From Flagellimonas taeanensis (GTDB lineage: Bacteria; Bacteroidota; Bacteroidia; Flavobacteriales; Flavobacteriaceae): a stretch of DNA of 64,000 nt. The stretch is from assembly GCF_003584105.1 (NCBI RefSeq), contig NZ_QXFO01000009.1:155718-219717 (forward strand), written 5' to 3'. Position numbers and translations under genes: made by a program. The notes beneath the pieces are model-generated. The model worked only from the letters and a program-made list of their open reading frames with translations, was not told where the DNA came from and did not search any database. Below are positions 58,511 to 64,000 of this stretch, piece after piece. Within the stretch, counting starts at the first letter, position 1, and each line of letters begins with the position of its first letter.

Positions 58511-61036
58511 CTATGCTTGCACCACTTCTTCCCCTATTTCTGTTTCCCGAACCTTTGTAAAGGTATTCTTTACCCTTTCTGAAACCAAAAAGTAGGGAAT
58601 CCATATGGCCGCACTTATGAAACCCCTGAAAATTTGTGTATAGGTTTCCTGGTCATCGGCTGCATCCAACAAGTCTTTTGGGAATAGGGCGTTGTACAGG
58701 ACGAGGTCCAAAATCGGAATAACAAAACTTGAGGCATACATGATAATGATCAATTTGGGTAGGCTTGTGCGCTTTTTAAAATAAAGGATGATGAGCAACG
58801 CGGCGAACACCAATAAGGCGATGTTCATGGCCAGCTCAAAACCAAGAAACAATGTCAGGGCATTGGCATTCTCGTATCCTGCATTTTTGAACAGTGACCA
58901 CACCCCTTTATCAAAATAACCTTGCGAACCAACTTGGAAAAGCAGAAGAAAAGGGGATAGGACCAAACCAATTCCTGGTAGAACAAGCCAGCCGCCAATG
59001 TTCAGGTTTTGGTCCGATTGGGGTTTGGGGTTATAGTTGTCATGAATCTTTTTTGCGCCAAAAATAAATAGGGCCAATAGCACCAGTGAAATAATGATGG
59101 AGGTTGTGCTCACCCCGGATTCACCCGCCGAAGCATCTCCCGTGTGCGACAATTGGTATGCAATCTGGTCGTTTATTTTTTCATGGTCCTTTAAGAAGGT
59201 GGTCACAAGTGAAGGGTCTATAAAATTCTGTTTAAGATGATAATTGTGTTTTACTACAATGGTCCTGCCTACAGCGCGAACATTTTTTGAATAGCGATAG
59301 CTTTCCTTTTCACTGGAAAATTCACTGTCCAAAATGTTCCAATAATCGGGAAGGGCAATCGAAGTTTCCTGTTCAAATTTGTAGGGTTCACCCAAGTAGT
59401 AGGGCATGGTCCTCTGCGGTGAATTTGTGTAATTGATAAGATTTTGGAGCACTAAGGGCTGGGTTTCACACGTAAAAATCCCGGTATCTTCGTCCTTTAT
59501 CCAAAAATCGGGAATGTTGTAATATTCCTCGATCACGACCTCATTGCGATTGCCGCGGTCATCATCCGAAAAAACTATGGGTTGGGCGGATTGGATGCTT
59601 GGATAAATACTGCTATAATAGTTTACAAATTCATTGTTTATGCTTTCTTGGGTATTCGATTTGAAATAGTCCCGCATGTAATCGGCCTTGCTACCGGTAT
59701 AAGTGGTCTTCAACAAAAAAAGGGCATTTCCCCCTATGGAATCAGTGGTGATGGTCTCCTCCACCTTCACCTTTGGGACAATCTGGTTTTTGGGAATTCG
59801 TGTGAGTGCGTCGCTATCGGGTTTCAATAATAGGCCTTCACCGTATTGTGGCAAAGTCAGATTGTCAAGGTCTCCACCTTGGTTGGTCATTGTTGGGTCT
59901 ACATAGTACGATTTGTTCCCATGCTCAAAGTAAACAATGCAGTGATTGAATAGGTTGAGACCAGGAAGAAGGTCGCCCAAAGATTCGCCCGATTCTGTAT
60001 TTACCAAAAATGGATACGAAGTTATGCCGGCATTCTGCAATAGGTTCACCAATAAGAGGGATTTATCCTTGCAATCCCCATAGCGTTGTTGCAACACCTT
60101 GGACGGGTTATGTGGTTTGTAGGCCCCTATTCCCGATTCAAAACCGAGATACCTTACATCGTCCTGTACAAACCGTATCAAATCCAAAATGGTCTCTTCT
60201 TCGTTGGAGCCCTTGTCCCAGGGCCCGGTCAATTTTTCAGAACTTATGGTATAGAGCGGCTGGACCAGCTCTGTAAGGGTTTCCCAGTCCTTAAAGGTGG
60301 ATATGGATGCCCGTTTTTGGTAGTTGGCCCAATAGGGTACATTGATATCATATTGGAAATAATCCGTTCCATCTACATCCCAGACATAAGCTATATGGGT
60401 AGCCGATTCATTTATGGTAGGAGCAGGGGCATTGTTCAACAACTTGTAGTATATCGGGGTTTTCTTAGGGGATATGGCCCGATTGTATATCCTATCTACC
60501 GGAGAAGTATATTGTTGGTAAAAAACCGTGGAAAAGTTTCCTTGGTTGATGGGGTTGAAACCTTTAACGGTATATGAATATTCAATGATGTCATTTTTTC
60601 GGATGTCCGTTAGGTTGACCACGGCGGTGATGGATCCGTCATATAAAGAACGCTCCAAATTGGTTTCCCTTTGGAAGGTATTGATGTTGCTTTCTATGAG
60701 TTTGTCTATCTTTTGTCCGTTCCTCAGTACATTGATCGAGTTAAAGACCAAGGATTGGTATGTGGGGTCATATGAAATGCTGATATCCGAGAATTCTTGT
60801 ATTCCTTCGCTATTGAAAACCTGTATGGCATAGTGATCGTAAGCTTCTTCGGTTTCGATGTTGTATTGGAAATCCAGCAGTAGGTACTTATAGGCCCCGT
60901 TTTCTGATTTGTTGTCATGGTTTTCAACCTGGATAGGCTCCACCCAGTACGGAGGAGGAAGCTTTTCAATCTTTTGGGAATATACTTGGGAGAGAATTAA
61001 AAAAAGGGCCAGGAAACATCCGTAATTTTTGGTCAT
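58511..61036 (-). CDS. DUF3857-transglutaminase-DUF2569 fusion protein
   Basis: 841 residues with a signal peptide (MTKNYGCFLALFLILSQVYS). Residues about 50-215 are DUF3857; about 260-380 form a transglutaminase-like core with the catalytic Cys in RYGDCKDKSLLLVNLL, His in NHCIVYFEHG and Asp in YYVDPT; a membrane helix lies near 635-655; the last 150 residues are a four-helix DUF2569 module (NIGGWLVLPGIGLVLSPFLL). The catalytic triad seems intact, so it may cleave or cross-link peptides in the periplasm or may act as a binding domain. The role is unknown. Confidence 0.88.
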   Translation of the reverse strand: MTKNYGCFLALFLILSQVYSQKIEKLPPPYWVEPIQVENHDNKSENGAYKYLLLDFQYNIETEEAYDHYAIQVFNSEGIQEFSDISISYDPTYQSLVFNSINVLRNGQKIDKLIESNINTFQRETNLERSLYDGSITAVVNLTDIRKNDIIEYSYTVKGFNPINQGNFSTVFYQQYTSPVDRIYNRAISPKKTPIYYKLLNNAPAPTINESATHIAYVWDVDGTDYFQYDINVPYWANYQKRASISTFKDWETLTELVQPLYTISSEKLTGPWDKGSNEEETILDLIRFVQDDVRYLGFESGIGAYKPHNPSKVLQQRYGDCKDKSLLLVNLLQNAGITSYPFLVNTESGESLGDLLPGLNLFNHCIVYFEHGNKSYYVDPTMTNQGGDLDNLTLPQYGEGLLLKPDSDALTRIPKNQIVPKVKVEETITTDSIGGNALFLLKTTYTGSKADYMRDYFKSNTQESINNEFVNYYSSIYPSIQSAQPIVFSDDDRGNRNEVVIEEYYNIPDFWIKDEDTGIFTCETQPLVLQNLINYTNSPQRTMPYYLGEPYKFEQETSIALPDYWNILDSEFSSEKESYRYSKNVRAVGRTIVVKHNYHLKQNFIDPSLVTTFLKDHEKINDQIAYQLSHTGDASAGESGVSTTSIIISLVLLALFIFGAKKIHDNYNPKPQSDQNLNIGGWLVLPGIGLVLSPFLLLFQVGSQGYFDKGVWSLFKNAGYENANALTLFLGFELAMNIALLVFAALLIILYFKKRTSLPKLIIIMYASSFVIPILDLVLYNALFPKDLLDAADDQETYTQIFRGFISAAIWIPYFLVSERVKNTFTKVRETEIGEEVVQA

Positions 61037-61088
61037 GGGTTGGCTGGTTTTTATATAAAAATAAATATAACATAATATTTGGTATTGA

Positions 61089-62075
61089 TCAGATGACCAT
61101 CAAATTACAGCCCCGAATATCGGAATCATCAAAACGGCCCAAAATCTCAAAAGAGCCATCAGGGTATGTTTTCCCAAGGTCTTGGGTGGCGATGAAGGAG
61201 CAGGAATATGCATTGGCAAGGTCGATGACATTGATGCCCCCTGTCTTTCCAATGGGCTGCATGCTCAAGGGGTCCTCGGTGTCACGTGCCAGTACTTTCA
61301 TCCAAGGGGGTGTCCGGAACAGTCCGTCACCATCGGAATAGGCCTGCGACAATAGTTCCGTCATCCCATATTCGGAATGTATCTTGGGGATGCCAAAGGC
61401 TTCTTTCAATATGGAGTGTAGCTCTTCCCGAATCAGTTCCTTTCTCCGGCCTTTCATCCCCCCGGTTTCCATGACGATGGTATGTTTTAGCGAAAGGGAA
61501 TAGTGTTCGGCCAGGTCCAAAAGGGCAAAGGAAACCCCAATGAGCAAAGTTTTGGTCCCTTTCTCTTCCAGTTCCCTAAGTTTTTGGTGGAGCTCTTCCA
61601 AATTGTTGAGGTAGAACCCGCTATGCGGATGGCCCGTGCGCAAAATCAGGTCATTGACCATATGGATGAGCGATGATCCTTCACGTTCCAGATAGGCGGG
61701 CAACAATGCCAAGATGCAGTATTCCTCGACATCGCCGTAGAAAGTGGAAAATCCTTTCAAGAAACTCTTGTTGTACATATCGAGATAGGGCACATAATGC
61801 TTACTGGTTGTGCTCTGGGTGGTGCCACTGCTCTCAAAAACGGTCTCTGGCGATTTTGTGGTGGACACTATTTGATGCGTCTTAAAAAAAGAAATGGGCA
61901 AAAAGGGGATATCCAAAAGGCTGTACACCGTTGCAGGGGATTTCCCTAAATGGTTGCAATAGCTCTTGTAAACTGGGTTGTTGGCATACTGGAACCTAAA
62001 GATATCCAATGCCATGTCTTCAAACTCAGTAGCGTTGGAAATGGAAAAAATCCGTTGAAAATTGTTGGTGTCCAT
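61089..62075 (-). CDS. LuxE-like acyl-protein synthetase / acyltransferase
   Basis: 328 residues from the ATG at 62075 (a TTG nine bases upstream is unlikely). LuxE-type landmarks: SSGTTQSTTSKHYVPYLDMY near residue 80 (phosphate/adenylate-binding region), and GMKGRRKELIREELHSILKE and IHSEYGMTELLSQAYSDGDG later. The family activates fatty or aromatic acids as acyl-adenylates and transfers them to a protein or carrier. The luxCD partners are absent, so the bioluminescence role does not apply; an isolated acyl-activating role is inferred. Confidence 0.82.
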   Translation of the reverse strand: MDTNNFQRIFSISNATEFEDMALDIFRFQYANNPVYKSYCNHLGKSPATVYSLLDIPFLPISFFKTHQIVSTTKSPETVFESSGTTQSTTSKHYVPYLDMYNKSFLKGFSTFYGDVEEYCILALLPAYLEREGSSLIHMVNDLILRTGHPHSGFYLNNLEELHQKLRELEEKGTKTLLIGVSFALLDLAEHYSLSLKHTIVMETGGMKGRRKELIREELHSILKEAFGIPKIHSEYGMTELLSQAYSDGDGLFRTPPWMKVLARDTEDPLSMQPIGKTGGINVIDLANAYSCSFIATQDLGKTYPDGSFEILGRFDDSDIRGCNLMVI

Positions 62076-62081
62076 GGGCCA

Positions 62082-62089
62082 CAAAAGTA
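62082..62089 (-). promoter_or_regulatory. -7 box of the LuxE-like gene
   Basis: On the minus strand TACTTTTG matches TAnnTTTG; the predicted start (about 62075-62078) falls at the ATG, suggesting a leaderless or nearly leaderless transcript. Confidence 0.45.
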
Positions 62090-62096
62090 CCCAAAA

Positions 62097-62125
62097 ATAA
62101 AAAGCCCCTTTTGAAAAGAGGCTTT
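62097..62125 (-). terminator. terminator after the first small T9SS-domain gene
   Basis: On the minus strand AAGCCTCTTTT pairs with AAAAGGGGCTT (one mismatch) and ends in TTTTTA, 15 bases past the stop. Confidence 0.8.
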
Positions 62126-62140
62126 GAAAGACCGTGTTTT

Positions 62141-62464
62141 TTATTTGATGACCAATTTTCGGGTCATGGTTTTCTTTTCTTCGGTTACTTGGAGCACATA
62201 CACACCGGGAACGAGCCGTGAGATGTCCAAGGTATTGGTGGTGATCCTGTCAGTGAGCACAACCTCTCCAAAAACATCATAGACTTTGATTTGTTTGGTA
62301 CCGTTGGATTCTGTTGTAATATACACTTCATCCCCATACGCTGGGTTGGGATACATTTTGAATCCCTTGAGTTCCTGGACCGGCTCAGAATTCACACTGA
62401 CCAGTTCTTGACCGTAAGTTAGTAAGGGTAAGGCCATAAGAAAGACAAAGTAGATTTTCTTCAT
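62141..62464 (-). CDS. mini protein: signal peptide plus T9SS type A sorting domain
   Basis: 107 residues: a signal peptide (MKKIYFVFLMALPLLTYGQ), a 13-residue spacer and the T9SS C-terminal domain (GFKMYPNPAYGDEVYITTES, then IKVYDVFGEVVLTDR, SRLVPGVYVLQVTEEKKT and MTRKLVIK). This domain normally targets a large cargo through the type IX secretion pore, but here no cargo domain is present. A second, related mini protein lies upstream on the same strand. It may be a decoy, a minimal surface protein or a remnant. Confidence 0.88.
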   Translation of the reverse strand: MKKIYFVFLMALPLLTYGQELVSVNSEPVQELKGFKMYPNPAYGDEVYITTESNGTKQIKVYDVFGEVVLTDRITTNTLDISRLVPGVYVLQVTEEKKTMTRKLVIK

Positions 62465-62610
62465 AAATGCTGATTTGGGGTATATGTGCAGTATAAAAGT
62501 AGATAAACACCTATGAAAGGGCTACAAAATGTTGTGAAAGCGACAATAGTGTAGGTAAAAAGGGAAAAGTTGTGGTTTGGGTGGCCTCAATGGGCCAAAA
62601 AAGAGGGAAA

Positions 62611-62922
62611 CTACTTGACAATGAGCTTTCTGGTAGCTACTTTATTGTTCTCAAAAACCCTGAGGATGTACACTCCTTTGTCCAGATTGGAAAGATTGAG
62701 TTCCTTGCCCAAAAGGGTGGTTTCAATGACTTGGGTGCCCAATACGTCAAATACGAGGATTTTTTTGGGGGAGTTCAGCTTGGTTTCAATATAGACTTTG
62801 CCTTGCGTAACGGGGTTGGGATACAGCTTGAAACCTTCAATATCCGCACTTCCTTTGGCATTTTCCTGAGAAAATCCAAGGGCACAGACAAAAAGAAAGG
62901 CAACAAGGTAAAAGTGTTTCAT
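62611..62922 (-). CDS. second mini protein: signal peptide plus T9SS sorting domain
   Basis: 103 residues from the ATG at 62922 (the long frame to 63042 passes through the terminator region). Signal MKHFYLVAFLFVCALGFSQ, a short spacer, and a T9SS domain (GFKLYPNPVTQGKVYIETKL, ILVFDVLGTQVIETTLLGKE, LDKGVYILRVFENNKVATRK). Domain architecture is the same as the neighbour 147 bases downstream; the two are diverged paralogues. No cargo domain. Confidence 0.88.
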   Translation of the reverse strand: MKHFYLVAFLFVCALGFSQENAKGSADIEGFKLYPNPVTQGKVYIETKLNSPKKILVFDVLGTQVIETTLLGKELNLSNLDKGVYILRVFENNKVATRKLIVK

Positions 62923-63021
62923 AAATCTATTTATGGCAAAGGTTGTGCCACAAATATATAAAAAATGCGATGCGGTTGAGTAACCGTTTGATGAATAAGG
63001 GGTTACTTTTCGATAAAATGC

Positions 63022-63053
63022 AAAAAAGAAGCCCCCGATCATTCGGGGGCTTC
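63022..63053 (-). terminator. terminator after the beta-helix gene
   Basis: On the minus strand GAAGCCCCCGA pairs with TCGGGGGCTTC (loop ATGA) followed by a T run, 24 bases past the stop. Confidence 0.88.
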
Positions 63054-63076
63054 GCTAATTATAAGCTGTTTTCGTA

Positions 63077-64000
63077 TTAAAAACCAGAGGTCCAACCAGT
63101 GGCCCAATCAGGTTGGTCGGCACCATTGCCGGCTCCTGTTGCAACACCTTCGGTATAGAAGGCTTGGTTCGCACCAGTATAATTGGTTATAACGAATCCT
63201 ACTGGATTGTTTGCGAATTGAATGTTCGTGATATCCAGATCACCAGCTTCAATACGTACTCCGGCCGCAGCGTCACTGGCAATTACGTTGATACCGACTA
63301 TAGCATTGCTCACATAAAAGTTGTCGATGGAAAAGCTGCCCCCACCTTCTTTGTAGAAAAGGGCACCTTCATCACTGGTGGGACCTACCACGGTGATGTT
63401 GCTCAAGGTAGTCGTGGTCACAGGGGTGGCATCGCCATTGTCCCCGTTGTTGGAACCTTCGATACCTGCTTTTGCACCACCAGCGATGTACCAGTAGCTT
63501 CCGTTACCGGTCCAACCATCTGCGAAGTCGATGGAATCGTCACCGCTTCCTATGGATACAAGGTAGTTACCGCTTACGGTGCCTCCGAAGAACTCGATAC
63601 CATCGTCACCACCATTCAAAGACTGTACATATTCGAAAGTGGTTCCTGAACCAACACCGAAGAGGGATACACCGTTGAACTCCTTATCGTTGGAGAAAGT
63701 GGCCCCGGTATATTCCACACGAAGGTAGGTGATGGAACCAGAATCGTCATCGGCAGTGGCACCACCATAGGTAAGGTCACCTACCTCAGTGGTCACGTCC
63801 ACCCCTTTGTTGGTAGGGGCATCACCTGCAATCACCAATCCACCCCAATCGCCAGGGGCAGGAGTCTCGCTAGAAGAAGTCATCACCACAGGAGCTTCAG
63901 CAGTACCATTGATGAAAATCTGGGCACCTCTTTCAACACCGATGAAAGCGGCAGTACCTCCAGAGGCCTTGATCACGGTTCCGGCAGGAATGGTCAATGA
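63077..64000 (-). CDS. surface beta-helix protein (5' end beyond the window)
   Basis: The frame is open at the right edge; 307 residues plus more upstream. It reads as successive short beta-turns: SLTIPAGTVIKASGGTAAFI, GVERGAQIFINGTAEAPVVM, GDWGGLVIAGDAPTNKGVDV, VSLFGVGSGTTFEYVQSLNG and so on, a right-handed beta-helix of the type secreted by Bacteroidota. It is rich in Gly, Asp and Thr. The end is TGWTSGF, without a T9SS domain, so export would have to use another route or a lipoprotein signal in the missing N-terminus. Function unknown; often annotated as a multidrug transporter by mistake. Confidence 0.85.
   Translation of the reverse strand, partial: SLTIPAGTVIKASGGTAAFIGVERGAQIFINGTAEAPVVMTSSSETPAPGDWGGLVIAGDAPTNKGVDVTTEVGDLTYGGATADDDSGSITYLRVEYTGATFSNDKEFNGVSLFGVGSGTTFEYVQSLNGGDDGIEFFGGTVSGNYLVSIGSGDDSIDFADGWTGNGSYWYIAGGAKAGIEGSNNGDNGDATPVTTTTLSNITVVGPTSDEGALFYKEGGGSFSIDNFYVSNAIVGINVIASDAAAGVRIEAGDLDITNIQFANNPVGFVITNYTGANQAFYTEGVATGAGNGADQPDWATGWTSGF

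Noticed and set aside
62076..62084. TTG start for the LuxE-like gene at 62084
   Set aside because: It would add only three residues and lies in the promoter box; the ATG at 62075 is the better start.
1..64000. CRISPR arrays, tRNA, rRNA, transposases, prophage genes
   Set aside because: No regularly spaced direct repeats, no cloverleaf-like sequences in the gaps and no integrase or transposase reading frames were seen. A tRNAscan or HMM search was not possible here.

Overview
The window is chromosomal DNA from a member of Bacteroidota, most likely a marine Flavobacteriaceae (a Muricauda/Allomuricauda-like genome; the exact genus is inference). The reasons are the gliding genes gldE-gldD, type IX secretion (T9SS) sorting domains, TonB-dependent receptors (TBDTs) with N-terminal carboxypeptidase-like domains, several families seen mainly in Bacteroidota (DUF3098, DUF3127, DUF4199, DUF4271, DUF4296, DUF4301), and promoter boxes of the TAnnTTTG type. 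I see no rRNA or tRNA genes, no CRISPR array, no prophage and no insertion sequence. Nearly all of the window is ordinary core genome with short intergenic gaps.

Layout. 0-6.8 kb: the end of gldE, gldD, a lipoprotein, an active/inactive pair of M16 peptidases, a DUF4199 membrane protein and rplU-rpmA. 6.9-12.7 kb: a TPR/helix-turn-helix regulator, a large TBDT and a beta-propeller phytase, which looks like an organic-phosphate scavenging locus. 12.7-19.6 kb: a D-threonine-aldolase-like enzyme, a DUF3332 lipoprotein, ahcY, a phosphopantetheinyl transferase, then a tightly overlapping run of a thiamine-binding-like protein, PnuC, a NadR-like kinase and DUF4301. 19.6-24.5 kb: a small membrane protein, a PepSY-like secreted protein, an NtrC-type sigma-54 activator and a convergent hybrid kinase with its own receiver and Hpt domains. 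24.5-28.5 kb: a TPP riboswitch in front of a TBDT (probable thiamine importer), a Gfo/Idh/MocA oxidoreductase and a Rieske-like lipoprotein. 28.6-38.5 kb: greA, a HIT protein, a sensor kinase, aat, tag, a thioredoxin-like protein, a TonB-like protein and the ftsX-DUF3098-uppP-truB run. 38.6-42 kb: leuS, which contains and is bracketed by palindromic repeats. 42-50.4 kb: ald, a zinc metallopeptidase, ferritin, an Lrp-type regulator, a saccharopine-dehydrogenase-like enzyme and pckA. 50.4-58.5 kb: hemD, DUF4271, a GT39 membrane transferase, a polyprenol-phosphate mannosyltransferase-like enzyme, pyrC, DUF4296, an epimerase and tyrS. 58.5-64 kb: a DUF3857/transglutaminase/DUF2569 protein, a LuxE-like protein, two tiny T9SS-domain proteins and the end of a beta-helix protein.

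The most unusual features are these. (1) Leucyl-tRNA synthetase carries three in-frame palindromic repeat insertions, with further copies just before its start and just after its stop, plus an AT-rich block near the KMSKS motif. (2) A sigma-54-like promoter with an upstream inverted repeat precedes the PepSY-like gene, next to a sigma-54 activator and a phosphorelay kinase, suggesting a self-contained signalling module. (3) Two neighbouring proteins consist only of a signal peptide and a T9SS sorting domain. (4) A 26-nt tag recurs in front of two terminators with different stems. (5) A perfect 12-bp hairpin holds a start codon in its loop.

All functional calls rest on reading the translated sequence and remembered family motifs. 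No database search was run. G+C counts were made by hand.
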